DNA of 64,000 nt from Artocarpus heterophyllus (GCA_025403435.1 CM046335.1:3563101-3627100); one strand, 5' to 3'. Counted from the first letter of the stretch, positions 1 to 12,182 are shown. Notes: generated by a model not told the origin, from the sequence alone. Made by a program: numbers and translations.

Positions 1-372
1 AACGTGCATGTGGGTTTATATGGGACTTACTGGGCGTTAGCTCATTAAGTTTTTCATGCTGTAGGTATTCCGACAAAAAGGTCAGAATAAATAATAATGA
101 TGAGCTGGCGGACGGATGATGTGTGCAGACTGGGTATGGTTTCCGCCACAGTATGTTTTCCGCTGTATGGTATTTTAAAATATTTTGAAAGTAATGTTTA
201 ATAAGTTGTATTGTAAAAGAAGGATGATCATGTAAATACAAGTATATGTTTGTATCTCAAAAGTTATTAAACAGTATATGTACAGTATTTGTATAAAAAA
301 AATTTCCTAAATTTTTGCTCTAAAGTATGTAAGAAAGAGTTTTATCACAGCCCGAAAAGGCGGGTTGTGACA
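1..372. repeat. Possible 3' end of a gypsy-type LTR, cut by the window edge
   Basis: No gene is seen here. The stretch ends in a GC-rich motif (CAGCCCG, then CGGGTTGTGACA at 361-372) that resembles the 3' terminus of many plant Ty3/gypsy LTRs. The other end would lie outside the window, so neither length nor target duplication can be tested. The assignment rests on the terminal motif alone. Confidence 0.3.
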
Positions 373-1290
373 CTATTTATATAGGCCAGAGGCAGGTTAC
401 AATTTATTTTTAACTGATATAGAACCATTACAAAATAAGCTAAAACCTAACAAATCTTCACCTTGACGTAGAACTATTACAAAACAAGCCGAAAGACAAT
501 AAATCTCCACTTGCCCAACACCATAAGCCCAACTTGAGCCTAAAATGTTAACCTATGAGGTCATAGGTCCTTCCTTGTATATAAACCGATTAAAATCTCG
601 ATCAATTTCTAATGTGAGACAAAGCACACTGTACTTTCTCAACAAATTTTTTCTCATGTATGTGTTCATCTAGCTCCTACTTGAACCAAAGATTCTAGTA
701 GTCTTCACATTGATCAATCCAAGTATCACAATTCAAACAGAGCCAACTCGAGCATGGGAAAGTACCAAAACCATGCAAGTCCACATATTGCTCCACCATC
801 CAACTGTAGGCAAACACCAACTCTCCATGGGCAGGCAACGCGAGAGCTGCAACTAATTGTGATTTGGGCTCTAATATCACTTTTGTACTTGACATCAAAA
901 AATATCAAACACCCAAAACAAATACTGCTATTGAAATAATACAAGCAAAATACCAAACAACTAATGCAAAAATAAAAGGAAAGAATACACCAAAATTTAT
1001 GAGGTTCAACAATTCATCTACGTCCCCAGATACTGTAGTAGGAGGCCACTTTACTAATATCAAAAAGGAAATTTCAAATTTGGGCAATTACTTAAATACC
1101 TACAAATAAGAATCACGATCCTAAGAAAAGGAGCTCTAAAATATTTAACAAAAGGAAAAGCGAAATCGCTAATTTTACGATAATAAATTAGGAGTAAAGC
1201 CCTATTTATATTGGTCAAAACCAGCTACAACTCATTTACTAACTGATGTAGAATTACCACAAAACAAGCCAAAACACAACACACAATCAA
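373..1290 (-). repeat. Degenerate small LTR-retroelement (TRIM-like) remnant
   Basis: Two diverged direct repeats flank this stretch. The left one begins CTATTTATATAGG at 373 and the right one CTATTTATATTGG at about 1202; both continue into an AACTGAT.TAGAA..ACCA/TTACAAAA.AAGC pattern. Near 868-883 the plus strand reads GGGCTCTAATATCAC. Its complement resembles the initiator-Met tRNA primer-binding site (TGGTATCAGAGC) used by many copia-type elements. Together these suggest an old minus-strand element without coding capacity. The short open frames inside do not look like proteins. Confidence 0.35.
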
Positions 1291-1551
1291 CCCGTTTGGT
1301 TTTATTTTTAAAAAGTTTTCTCTCATTTTCAAAAAATACAACAAACAGAAATGAAAACTTGTTAAGTTCCATTTTTGAGTCAACACTAAACAAAAACATT
1401 TTTGAAAATTCCCAAAAAAAGGCCCATAAAATTAAAATAAAAAAAACCATCTCTTCCTCACCAAAGCAGCTTGCCTTGCTGAAGCGCGATGTCACCAGAG
1501 TGCCACCCACCATAGCCCAATGCCCCCAACCCCTCCCCAACGCTAACAACT

Positions 1552-3684
1552 TGTAACGCCCCCAAATTTTATTTAGTGTTAATGTAATGTAAATGATGAA
1601 TTAGTGTACCATAATTAACATTTTAACATTAATTAGATTATTTGGTTGGATTTTGAATTTTTGGTTGTTTTGTTAATTTGTTGAATCCAAATGATTTCTT
1701 ATTGTTTTAAAATGATATTTTGAGTTTTAAAACACAATAATTTGTAAAATGTTAAAAATACTCCGTTTTGTAAAACCGTGGGCGGCACATGGTTTTCGCA
1801 CAGTAAAACCGCACACCGATTTTCTCTATTTATTTCCTTCCTTCCTCTCTCTCCTCACTCTCACGTTTCACTCTCTCTCTCTCTCTCTCTTCCCTCCCGT
1901 GGTTCTCTCTCTCTCGGCAGCTCTTCCTCTCTCTCAATTCTCTCTTAAATTTTTGAACTCCATTTCGAATCCAAGCTTCGGGATAGCAAGGAGGAAGCTC
2001 GGGGACGTGATTCGGCAACCGAGGACGCGGATTGAAGCTTCGATTCGAGGTTAGATTCGAAAATTCTAAACTTTTTACAAAATTTTCAATTTTGTGCATT
2101 TTTGAAATCTAGGGTTGTTTAAGCTTAGAAGACCTTGGATTTGGGTTAAATGAACTTAGAACAACTAGAATCTAAGCTTAGATTGAATAAAAACGGATTG
2201 GATTCAAGATTTTTCATTTTTTCCCTCATTTTCTCATTTTTAGATTTTTGAGGATTTCGAGTTTAAATCTTGTTTAAATGAGTTCAAACATGTTTTAGAA
2301 TGTTTTTCTATCAAGTATAATTGTTTTTCATGCCTGGGATTTAAAAAAAAAAACAGGTTAGAATCAAGATTTGGATTTTGGGGATCGAGAAACCCGTGGC
2401 TGGGATTTCTGGATTTTCCCAGTTCGGCAGGCCGAACTGTGTGTTCGGCAGGCCGGTGTTCTTCCGACTGGCAGGCCGAACCTGGAAAATTGTTCAGCCG
2501 ACCGAACTTTACTTCCGGCAGGCCGAACTGTGCAGTTCGGCAGGCTGAAGCAGGGCGTCCGGCAGGCCGACCGTGGCATGGAAAATTTTGTGATTTTTAC
2601 CCGTTTTCACTGTTTTAAACCCTGATTTAAATCCCAACCTTATAGGATGATTTTAAAGGTACAAATGGCACACTAGGACATCATGAAATGGTTTAGTAAC
2701 ATAGAATGTCTCAAACTAGATATTGATTGACTTAGTTGGTATCAAGGATCGTTCGTGGTTCCGTGGAGCTAACGTATAGCGGACCGAGATTACGGTGTGG
2801 GGCACCGGCACGAGTATTAAGGTAGGACTTCTATCCTATTTCTTTGGTAGCCTAGTTTTGAAATGATTTGGCTTGAAAAGGATTTCTATTAAAATGGATT
2901 TATTGGCTATATTTTAATATACCGTGATCTGAAATGAACTTCATAATAAATGTAATTGACAACACTCGGTAATTGGGTTTTGAATGATAATGATAATAAA
3001 CACATAGGCATGATGCCATATCAGAGATCGGGTCGTGTAGCGATCGACCTTGGGGGCAGGTCCTGAAACCCAGCTGGGCCACTACGGTGGTGATATCATG
3101 GTTTGCCTAGGTAAAAGTAAAATGGTGTTTTGATTGGGAGAGTAGACTGTTCTGTGTCAGGACGGTTCCACTCAAATTATTTATTTATTTATTTGTTTAA
3201 GTTTTCTTTTGAGTACTCCTAACAATGAATTGTTTCTTTAAACTAAATTATTTTATAAAACATAGTCCTACTGAGCCTTTCGCTCACGTTTTATTGTTTT
3301 AAATTTCCCCCTCTAGGTGGTTTCCCATTTAGGTTTGGAGAGGAATCTTCAGACCGTACTCAGGAGCAATAGGAGGATTGATTTATATTTTGTAATATTT
3401 AAAGGCATGTAAGACTTAACTTTATTTGTACTTGGACTGTAATTGTATTCATAATATTGTTAGAACCATGCGTGTGCACAAGTTGTGGGTTGTGGAACCC
3501 ATACTCGCAGTTTTTATTTAATTTTTATTATTTGCTTAATATTTGTAAATTATTTTATAATACCTGGTGGAAATCTCCTTATTTCTTATTTAATTTGATT
3601 CTTAAACCCTTAATTTCAATTAAATCCTCTTTTAATTAATTTAAATATTCCGCCACGTCACCTCCCGTACTCCGGGGCGTGACA
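1552..3684 (+). mobile_element. Solo LTR (gypsy-like), intact, with 5-bp target duplication CAACT
   Basis: The element begins TGTAACGCCCC and ends GGGGCGTGACA, the TG...CA ends of an LTR. It is flanked by a perfect 5-bp direct repeat CAACT (1547-1551 and 3685-3689). It is 2,133 bp long with no gag/pol coding, primer-binding site or second LTR, so it is best read as a solo LTR left by LTR-LTR recombination. Inside are a CT-rich tract (1868-1950), a GC-rich palindrome array (2421-2573) and conserved blocks near 2745-2830 and 3010-3090. All are shared with the inverted copy at 35021-37190. A complete non-autonomous element is possible but less likely. Confidence 0.85.
2421..2573. repeat. Array of GC-rich short palindromes (TTCGGCAGGCCGAA) inside the solo LTR
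   Basis: About seven variants of a hairpin-capable motif lie within about 150 bp. The clearest is AGTTCGGCAGGCCGAACT at 2421. Others read GTTCGGCAGGCCGG, TGGCAGGCCGAACC, CCGGCAGGCCGAACT and CCGGCAGGCCGACC. The block is far more GC-rich than its surroundings. The related LTR at 35021-37190 has a more degraded version at about 36198-36350 (for example GGTTCGGCCTGCCAGA). Confidence 0.7.
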
Positions 3685-4095
3685 CAACTACAGCATGGGC
3701 ATGTTCGCTATGGAAGGGAAGCTCGCTATAGTCCCAATGCAGATCTTGATGTTGCCCGATAGATCTTGACATCCTGCAAGGATTCGTCATCGCTGGTGTC
3801 CTGGTCCCACCAGGGTAGAAGAGGAAAAGGAAGAGACGAATTCCTTTTTTTTAATCTAGATTTTATTTATTTTTTTAAAAAAATCATCTTATTTTTAATT
3901 CCAAGTAGTATTATTAAAATTAAATTTGGTTTTGTTTATGTTAATATTTTTTATTAAAAATGTTTTTGTATTTAAAAACATACCATCATATACAACCAAA
4001 CACAATTTCAAAAAACAGTTCTTACACGTTTTTCAAAACATTCTTATTTTTAGATTTTTCACAAAATATAAACTATTTTAAAAACACTACCACAT

Positions 4096-5265
4096 AGGTT
4101 AATGCTTTTTATTTTATGATCAGTAGAGAGCTAAAAATTGTCAAAAGTTTCATTTAAATCTTCAATCTTGGGATAAAGGGATTGACTTGTTTCAGTTGGG
4201 AGATATTGGAGTAATGCCAAGTAGCTTTAAAGTTTTCTATCATCCAGTCAAGAACTTGGATTCTTTAATAGCAGACTTCGGATAAGGTGCAAGTGGCAGG
4301 GTTGCTACTGTTGACTCTGGATTTTTGTGGATACTTTTGCTGCAAGTAAACACAGTCTACCAGAGACACTTCTTTGGTTGAACGTCCAGAATGCCAAAAG
4401 GGTATGCGCCTCATTCTGAGGCTCATGTCTTTCGGAGGGGTTTGACACATTTCCAACTCTGTTGTGCCCCAAAGATTGCTGCATGATTAATTGTAGATTG
4501 TAAGTCTTTCACATTTAAGAGCATATCTAATACACTACTAAATTGATGTGTCAATGTAAATTTTACATTTGAGTATGAAAAACTCTCTAATGCAATATCA
4601 TTTTTAATGCTAAATTTGTGATTGGTTGATATACTGACTTTTTGCTTTAATAACTACAATAGTTTTTTTTTTAGTTATTTTTTTGGCATATTAACTTAGC
4701 CTAGGGGCTTGGGAAATCCTTAGAGCCTTGAAGCGTAAGAGTTGTGCCTATGATCGGTCGGATCGAACAAATGACATGCTGGTTGATGTTGAGCCACAAA
4801 ATCACAGGTGCTAAGAGACGGATGCACTTGGGCCAGCAGTCGTATAGCAGGCGTGAGGAAGACATGCAAGTTTGTTGGTGGGTGAGTGTTCGAGGCGCAG
4901 AGCCTCAGTACTTGGAAGCAGCCATGATGCTTGTATGCGAGACTCAATTGTGAGTGGAGTTCATGGGCATGAAACGAGATAAGATTGTTGAAAAGACTTG
5001 ATTGTTGGGAGGCCTTTGACTCGAGGAGTCTTGGCACCACGCGGTTATATTCTGTAAACTAAAAATCCTGGACTGTGACAGAAGTTGAGAAAGGATTTGT
5101 TAGAGCATAAGTAAAACAAGGAATTATGTGGAAAATATAAAAATTTGTTGGGAAAGGTATAAAATAATAAGATTAGTTGAAATAAATCACCTATTACAGA
5201 TTGTAGTGTACGGATTAAAAAAATTTGTCGGGGTTATATAATGTGTATCGAGGAAAGCTACATCA
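4096..5265. other. Intergenic; no supported gene
   Basis: 4096-4700 is A/T-rich apart from a more balanced patch at 4190-4490, where a 63-codon minus-strand frame (4265-4456) exists. Its product matches no family I recognise. 4690-5045 is another more GC-balanced patch that may be an old retroelement fragment. No promoter or splice structure is evident. Confidence 0.3.
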
Positions 5266-5702
5266 GCAACAAGATGTGTTTTCTTATAAGTTTTAATCTG
5301 AGTATAGAATAAAACTATAATTTGTGTTTGGAGAGGTAGTGAAAATAGTTTTTGATTTATTAACAAATCTAATAAAATCTTAATGTTAATGATCCTAAAA
5401 ATTTGCAATATAAATCTTAATTTATTTATTTCTTCACTAGGAACATAATGAAAAAAATAATCATCTCAATTGGATATGAAATAAAGAAGTTATGATTTTT
5501 TTCCTCAAATATAAGAGAGAGAATTTTAGTTTTTAGTATAGCAGAGATATCCGAGTATCAAAAGTTTAAGGGAGTCAAAACTTTGAAAATTTAGATTCTT
5601 GATACTCAAAGAATTCGGACTTTAGGAGAAACAAATACGTATCCAAAAAATTCTTAATACGTGAATATAAATTTAAATCCATTAAGTACAAACAGTATTC
5701 AA
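5266..5702 (-). repeat. Diverged inverted copy of the MITE-like element at 28506-29050
   Basis: Read on the minus strand, this resembles 28515-28940 over most of its length. Shared blocks include AAACTTTTGATA.TC.GATATCTCT, CCTCAAATATA/CCTATATTTGAGG and TTAATATTAAGATTTTATTAGA-like stretches. The terminal sequence (AGGGTCCATTTG) is not preserved at either end, so this copy is truncated or older. Confidence 0.5.
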
Positions 5703-6468
5703 AACCAACCGCTAGTGTACTTAACGGTTCAATTTTCTAAAACATGCCTTATATTTTGTTTTATTTTGTAAATAACTATGCATTTATCTTATAACTTGTG
5801 AAAGATTGCGTCAAAATAAACTTTGACTTCGTTACAAATTTGACCATACCTTTTAACAAAATTTCACATTTATATTATTAAACAATAATAAAAAACTTTC
5901 GATGATTTTTGTTATTTATATAATTATAAAAGTTAAATGTGGAAATTTGTAAAAAGAACACGCTACGTAACTTAATTTTGATGTAATACGTAAATTATAT
6001 AAAGAGTGACTTTTTTTTTTTTTTCCTTCTCGCTTCTAGGTAAAGTAACGGGTGGTGTGTTGTACTTTAGTGGTTTTAATAATTCATGCATTATGTGATT
6101 CATATCGATGTAGTCAGTTTCTTTTCTTTTCTTTTCTCTTTTTTCTTGAAATGCCGATGTAATCAAGTTCTACAGCTGTCGAAATTGAGATATGTATCTG
6201 CATGTGTGGCACTAAGACTAGCTTTAGTCGTTTTCAACTTTTCAGCGTGGTCCTTGTGTAACGTGAGGAAAACTTTACAGTGCCTCTAGTTTTATTTCAG
6301 TCAATGTTGAAAAGACCCCACTTCCGCTAATTTCGGAAGACTTGTAGACTCGAGGGAAGACTTGCTCTCCTCAGAGTTGGCCTTCGATCTGGTTCGCTGT
6401 ACTTGCAAGTAATCATATTGCTTTTGTTAAGCATCTTTGTGGAACGTCAAGAAACCTGTGTGATCAAA

Positions 6469-9400
6469 ATGAATTCCCCTTTCCTCTCGCTTATGATCTT
6501 TTGCATAAAATTAGTTCTGATCACTTTGCCTTTCATGATAGTTGGGAGTGCTACTGCTTCGATCGTTCATGGAAATGAGACTGACAGGCTCGCGTTGCTT
6601 GCTATCAAGGCTCAAATTACTGAGGATCCCTTTAGGATCACAAGCTCATGGAATGACTCTCACCTTTTTTGTCAGTGGCATGGCATTTTTTGTGGTCACA
6701 GGCATCAAAGAGTCACCCGCTTGAATTTGAGGTCATTGAGTTTAAAAGGTTCCATGTCTCCCTCATTTGGGAACCTCAGTTTTCTCCAAAGTGCTGATTT
6801 TTCAAACAATAGTTTCCATGGAGAACTGCCAAAGGAGATCGGTCACTTGTTTACGTTGCAAGAGCTGAATTTGGCAAACAACACTTTTGGAGGACTAATA
6901 CCAACTAGTTTATCAAACTGCTCTAAGTTGAAAATCCTTCATTTGGGATGTAACAAATTCATTGGTAGCATTCCTTTTGAGATAGGCTTTCTACCGAAGT
7001 TGCAGCGACTAGTTCTTCAACGCAACAAATTGGAGGGAAGCATTCCACCTCATATCGGGAATATCTCATCCCTTCTACTGCTTGCTCTTACTGAAAACAA
7101 GTTGGAGGGAGACATTCCAGCATCACTTGGCCAACTAAAGAGCTTAATTGCTCTACACCTTGGTTTTAATTTTCTGTCAGGTAGAATCCCTCAATCTATC
7201 TATAACTTTTCTCGTCTTACCTTTTTTTATGTTAGTGGGAATCAACTTCAAGGCAGCATTCCTTATAACATTGGCCTTACCCTGCCAAATATTGAAACAT
7301 TCTGTGTATGGAAAAACCAACTTAGTGGAACCATTCCAGTTTCTTTTTCAAATGCTTCAAATCTTGTTCACTTTGAAATTGAGCAGAATAACTTCTCTGG
7401 ACAGATTCCTACCATTTTTGGAACTTAAAGAAACTTAAGAGTGTAGTTATAGGCACTTCTAATCTTGGGTATGGCAAAGAGAATGACATAGACTTCCTCA
7501 CCTCTTTTATCAATTGTAGCAATCTGCAAATACTTCAGATTCAAGAGACTAACTTAGGAGGGAATTTGCCCCATTCTATAGGAAACCTCTCAGATCAACT
7601 TAGATTTCTATCCCTTGCACAAAATAAAATTTTTGGAAACATCCCACCTGGTATTGGAAATCTTATAAGCCTAACAATATTGGATTTAGGCGACAATCGG
7701 CTCATTGGGACCATCCCCACAACTATTGGTAAACTTCATAACTTGGGAGCATTAGTTTTGAGTAGAAATATGCTATCTGGGAAAATCCCTTCCTCTTTTG
7801 GAAATCTAACGTTATTGAACCAGCTATATTTAGGAGAGAACAATCTACAAGGAAACATTCCTTCAAGTCTTGAAAAGTGCAACAACTTACTATTACTAGA
7901 CTTGCATGATAATTTCTTAAATGGCACCATTCCTCCAGGAGTAATTGGGTTGTCCTCTTTATCAGTGTTTCTACTACTTTCTGGGAATCATCTCACTGGG
8001 CCTTTACCATCGGAAATTGGCAACTTGAAAAATATTGTTGAGTTAAGAGTTTCTCACAATGAGCTGACCAGTAATATTCCTAGTAGCCTTGGTGAGTGTA
8101 CAAGTTTAAGGTGGCTTTCTATGGATCACAATATGTTTGAAGGAACTATTGAATCACTGAATTCCTTAAAAGGTATTGAAGAATTGGATCTTTCACACAA
8201 TAACTTTTCCAGACATATACCAAAAGACTTTGCCAAATTTGTCTTTTTGTCAAAGTTGGATCTTTCTTTTAACAATCTTGAAGGCGAAGTGCCAAATGGA
8301 GGCGTTTTTAGTAATGCTAGGGCAAATATTTCCCTCGTTGGTAATGATAAGCTCTGTGGGGGGATGGCTAAATTACACTTAGCATTGTGCTCTAAGGAAT
8401 CTCCAAGAAAGCAAAACTTGTCCTTCACTGAAAAGTTAATAATGTCCATTGTCTGTGGCCTTCTTGGAGTATGTTTGATGTCATTTTTTCTGATGATTTG
8501 TTGCTTTAGGAAGAAAAAAATGCAACAATCTTTGGAATCTTTGTGGAGGGATGTGCCATTCCTGAATATTTCTTATGGGGAGCTCTTGAAAGCGACTAAT
8601 GGGTTTTGTCCAGAAAACCTGATTGGTGTCGGTGGCTTCGGCTCAGTGTATAAAGGGATTCTTGAACTGCATCAACTACCCATTGCAGTGAAGATCTTCA
8701 ACCTTGAAAAAACAGGAGCTTTTAAGAGTTTTATGGCTGAATGTGAGACTCTAAAGAATATTAGACACCGAAATCTTGTGAAAGTCATTACTGCTTGCAC
8801 AAGTGTTGATTTTCAAGGTAATGATTTTAAAGCCCTCGTCTATGAATTGATGACACATGGAAGTTTAGAAGATTGGTTGCATTTCTCTCCACAAATGGGG
8901 GAAGACCAGAGGAAAAGTTTAACTTTGACTCAGCGGCTGAATATAGTCATTGATGTGGCATCAGCATTGGATTATCTTCATAACCACAATGGACTGCCAA
9001 TAATACATTGTGACCTAAAGCCAAGCAACATTCTTCTTGATCAAGACATGATTGCTCACGTGGGTGATTTTGGTTTGTCGAGAATTATTGCAGAGGACAA
9101 TGTTCAGATATCCCAGAATGAGACAAGTTCTATTGGAATAAGAGGAACAATTGGATATGCAGCTCCAGGTAATTTTACTTTTTTCTAGAGCTAATTGTTT
9201 TTATAAAAGCATAAGTCGTAACAATTACTTTGATATGAATTATATATTTTTCTTTTGTGCATATGTACATAATGTATTTAGTACCTGTACATGCATGAAT
9301 GTACGTATGTATGTATTCAAAATGCTAACTTCAATTTTTGTGTTCTTACTTGTGAGATATTGAAGAATATGGCATGGGAAGCAAGGTATCAATCCAAGGA

Positions 9401-9859
9401 GATGTTTATAGCTTTGGAATCCTTTTGTTAGAAATCTTCACTGGAAAGAGGCCTACAGATGAAAATCTTGAAGGACAAAGCCTTTATCAATTTGTCAAAA
9501 TGGCTTTGCCAAATAGATCAATGGAGATAGCTGATCAAAGTCTTCTGATAGAAGGAAAAGAGGAAGCATCAACCAGCGACATAACTATGCAAACAAGAAA
9601 GGGCGAAGTACATGAGTGTTTAATTTCCTTATTTGAGATTGGTTTGAAGTGTTCAGAGGAATTACCAATAAAAAGGATGAAAATTAATGATGCCCTCAAG
9701 GACTTGCAAACAATTAAAAACATGCTTCTCAAAGATGTCAGGTACAATGATTTTAGAATAGCTCATCTTGTCTTGGTTTTTGCACAAAATCAATTCAACT
9801 CCATTCATACATTTTTTTAAATTTCGTTTTGCAGGAACATGCGCCTCCAAACTTTCTAA
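6469..9859 (+). CDS. LRR receptor-like serine/threonine kinase, Xa21/EFR type, with one frameshift
   Basis: This is a plasma-membrane receptor kinase of LRR subfamily XII, whose studied members sense microbial peptides or guard against pathogens. The chosen start is the Met at 6469 (MNSPFLSL), followed by a hydrophobic signal peptide. An earlier in-frame Met at 6403 would precede the signal with polar residues. Next come an LRR N-terminal cap (CQWHGIFCG), about twenty LRRs, a transmembrane segment near 8440-8505 (GLLGVCLMSFFLMICCF) and a kinase domain. The kinase has GVGGFGSVYKG, the catalytic Lys in IAVKIF, HCDLKPSN (non-RD, typical of immune kinases), DFG and APE. The first intron is 9169-9365 (GCTCCAG|gt...ag|AATATG). 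A second, 9742-9834, gives a short last exon ending at 9859; the degenerate copy keeps the same arrangement. One base is missing near 7425 (GGAACTTAAAG), creating a stop at 7426-7428; the frame resumes at once. It is a recent pseudogene or carries a sequencing error. Confidence 0.85.
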
Positions 9860-10226
9860 ACGTGGAATAATGGAAATTAGAATGCTTGACAAACACTTTT
9901 TGCCAAGCACGAATTAGCAGTATTTGGAAGTGCTACTGTGTGTTGTATAATTTCTGTTTTGGCTTTGGTTTTGTTCTCTATTAGACTCTGTTCTTATCCC
10001 CTTTGAGTTTGTTGTCCTTTCCACTTTTTCCTTCTTGTTGGTTGAATTCCTAGTCTCGGCTCTCTATGATTACCGTTTTCCATCTTTTCGTCATTCAATA
10101 TTTTATTTGGAGATTTATGGATAAATGGAACTTTTCTAAGCTTGTTTTGACTACATAAATGAATGTTTTTGAATATTAAAGAAATGACTTTCTTTTTACA
10201 TCAATGATGTATTGATGTATATCAAT
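9860..10226. other. 3' flank of the receptor kinase gene
   Basis: This contains probable 3' UTR and A/T-rich spacer. Parts (for example TTTCTGTTTTGGCTTTGG near 9950) recur after the degenerate kinase copy near 16920. No gene is seen. Confidence 0.5.
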
Positions 10227-10558
10227 GATGTATTCAAGCATCAGTACATCTATTGTTGTTCATCGAATGATGTATTAATTTATAATTTGTTATTAATTAG
10301 CTTGATGGTTTATTACTAATTCATTTTGTGGTTTATTAATAGTTAACTAATATTAGTTAGTGATTAACTGATTTTATTGAATAATCTAGCTTGATGTATT
10401 CAAGCATCATTACATCTATTGTTGTACATTGAGTGATGTATTAATCTATAGTTGATTATTGATTAGCTTGATGGTTTATTACTAATTAACTAGGTGGTTT
10501 ATTAATAGTTAACTAATATTAGTTAATGATTAACTGATTTTGTTTAATAATTTATCAT
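10227..10558. repeat. Two-copy direct tandem repeat, period about 166 bp
   Basis: Copy 1 starts GATGTATTCAAGCATCAG at 10227 and copy 2 starts GATGTATTCAAGCATCAT at 10393. Both continue through TTGATGGTTTATTACTAATT and AGTTAACTAATATTAGTTA. A single degraded version exists near 17400-17510 in the right copy, so this tandem duplication probably arose after the larger segment duplicated. Confidence 0.75.
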
Positions 10559-10864
10559 ATTAGTAGACTAATGATAGATTAATTTAACTATGGTAAACAT
10601 AGTAAGTAATACACTAATATTAATTAATGATACACCGATGTTTACCAATGCTGTACTGATATTTAGAAGAAAAAAAAAAACCTCCCTTAATTGTCAAAAA
10701 GTTATGTCATTTCTCTATCTTTGAAAAGTTTAGACATTGCACAAACAAGATGACAAAAAATGAGTCATTTGCCTAATTTTTTCAATACACGTGTCTTATT
10801 GGTCGCTTGCCTCTTTAGCGGCTTTTTCCATTTTTATTTTACCTTTCTTCTATAGTCGTTTTAA

Positions 10865-11042
10865 GGGGTGTTTGGCAGTGGTAGGAATTACTCAGTTCCC
10901 ACCACAATCTCAATTATTAACAATGTAAAGCTCTTACATGCTACAGTAACAATAAAAAAAATATATGTTACAGTGTAAAACTCTTACATGATACAATAAA
11001 AGTGGTTTTCACTACTCGTTTCCACCAGCTTTCCAAACACCC
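10865..11042. repeat. MITE-like element with GTGTTTGG/CCAAACAC ends
   Basis: The terminal inverted repeats are GGGGTGTTTGG and CCAAACACCC. The inside carries ACATGCTACAGTAACAATAAA and TAAAACTCTTACATGAT motifs that recur in several elements of this window (17517-17692, 51584-51729 and, more loosely, 11645-11785). This fits a small hAT-like non-autonomous family. I could not confirm a target-site duplication. Confidence 0.5.
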
Positions 11043-11085
11043 TTTTAGTTTTAATTGTTTTGGAATTTTAGCAATCTATTCATGG

Positions 11086-11450
11086 CGACATGGTCGTTTA
11101 TGTGTTTATTGCCGTTTGTGCAATACTTGGTCGCTCATTTTATCATCGTTTTTACATTTATCTATTGTATATTGTTGTCATTACTTTCAATTTTGGTGTT
11201 TGTTGTTTTGTCCTTTATTTATTGAGTTTGTCTTTCATTTGTTGTAGTTTTCATGTTCCTACATTTTGTTGTCGTTCTTTTACTTTTTTTTTTTTTTGGT
11301 CGTTCCTATGTTCACGTCGTTTGCACTTTCGTTGCCCTTTTCAGGTTGATTTGGTTTGCTGAACATTCTTGTCACGCTACCCGCCTTTTTACGTTGTTCT
11401 TTTGCCGTCGTACACACACTTTTTTGTCGTTTTAACAATTTTGTCGTTTA
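11086..11450. repeat. GTCGT-rich pyrimidine-biased tract
   Basis: GTCGTT or a close variant recurs irregularly, for example ATGGTCGTTTATG, TTGTCGTTC, GCCGTCGTAC, TTTGTCGTTTT and TTTTGTCGTTTATG. It has the same character as 27720-28370. Open frames here are hydrophobic by composition and resemble no protein I know. The tract is absent from the equivalent place in the right duplication copy. Confidence 0.45.
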
Positions 11451-11644
11451 TGCTAAGCCCTCTGGCTGTATAGAGTACCCTTAAAAAGAATAAAATAAAA
11501 CAAGCATGATGTTTAGAGTATCTGCCCAAGACTAATTTAGGGATTCAAGCTCCGGTGGGGAGGACAGGAGAAATGAGAAACGACTCAAAGCCACCCAACT
11601 TACCTCTCTTACCTTCTCTCTGATAAGAAATTTCATCACATATA

Positions 11645-11785
11645 AAGTGTTTGGCTAGGTGGTTGAAACCGTTGGTTAGTACTGTTTCTATTGTAGCATG
11701 TAACAGCTTTATATTGTGACGATTATTTTTAATATTGTTACTGTATCATAGCAAGTGGTCCGAACCAAGTTGTCAAATACTCTTA
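11645..11785. repeat. MITE-like element, diverged
   Basis: It begins AAGTGTTTGGCTAGGTGG and ends near GTCAAATACTCTTATA. Its TGTAGCATGTAACAGCTTTATATTGTGA block looks like a diverged, possibly inverted, version of the motif in the element at 10865. Boundaries are approximate. Confidence 0.35.
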
Positions 11786-11998
11786 TAATCTCATTTTCTG
11801 CAGGACGGATAAGAAATTAAGCTAAAAATGCCCATAACTGGCACAAAAATTTATATCTTAATTGATAAAACCTCAAACTTTACATGGGCAAACTCGCTGA
11901 CTTAAGCACAATCTGTCAATAAACAATTCTGGGTTCATACCGGAACAAACACAGGACAAGAACAACCACAAAAAATTGCAGAGTTCAACCATTGTTTA

Positions 11999-12182
11999 TC
12001 ATACACGGGTAATAAGAGATGGTCCATGGTTTCTGCTAATTGGAAGGTAAACATAAACCTCATGAACTTCCTGTTTATAGACCTCTCAAAGAATCCCAGC
12101 GCCAATATCAGCAGCAACCATGCCATTGCAGCCACAAAGTAGCAGTCCCGACATCATTTACACCCTTTAAGATAGCCCAAGT
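11999..12182 (-). pseudogene. Truncated copy of the last exon of the choline-transporter-like gene
   Basis: This matches the terminal coding exon of the intact gene at 17986-18237, including the start of the exon (CCCAAGT then ctg), the AMAWLLLIL core and the segment encoding FMFTFQLAETMDH in a shifted frame. Compared with the intact exon, a net 68 bases are missing in the middle, which shifts the frame. The upstream exons are absent: similarity stops at about 12262. It is the gene stump created at the right end of the segmental duplication and cannot make a transporter alone. Confidence 0.75.

Larger units (their letters stand above)
1291..4095. repeat. Older A/T-armed repeat with GC-rich core, split by the solo LTR
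   Basis: Without the solo LTR (1552-3684), this is roughly a 0.7-kb unit. A/T-rich arms (CCGTTTGGTTTT near 1291; AACCAAACAC near 3993) surround a short GC-rich core at 1465-1551 and 3690-3835. The arms look roughly inverted, as in foldback or Mutator-like elements that carry gene scraps. The core has no clear reading frame and I cannot name a source gene. Confidence 0.25.

Noticed and set aside
4265..4456. 63-codon minus-strand open frame as a gene
   Set aside because: The composition is plausible, but there is no recognisable family, no flanking exons or splice sites and no promoter. Kept only as a note.
6403..6468. Upstream Met as start of the receptor kinase
   Set aside because: It would place a polar stretch (VERQETCVIK) between two hydrophobic segments. 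The Met at 6469 gives a normal signal peptide.
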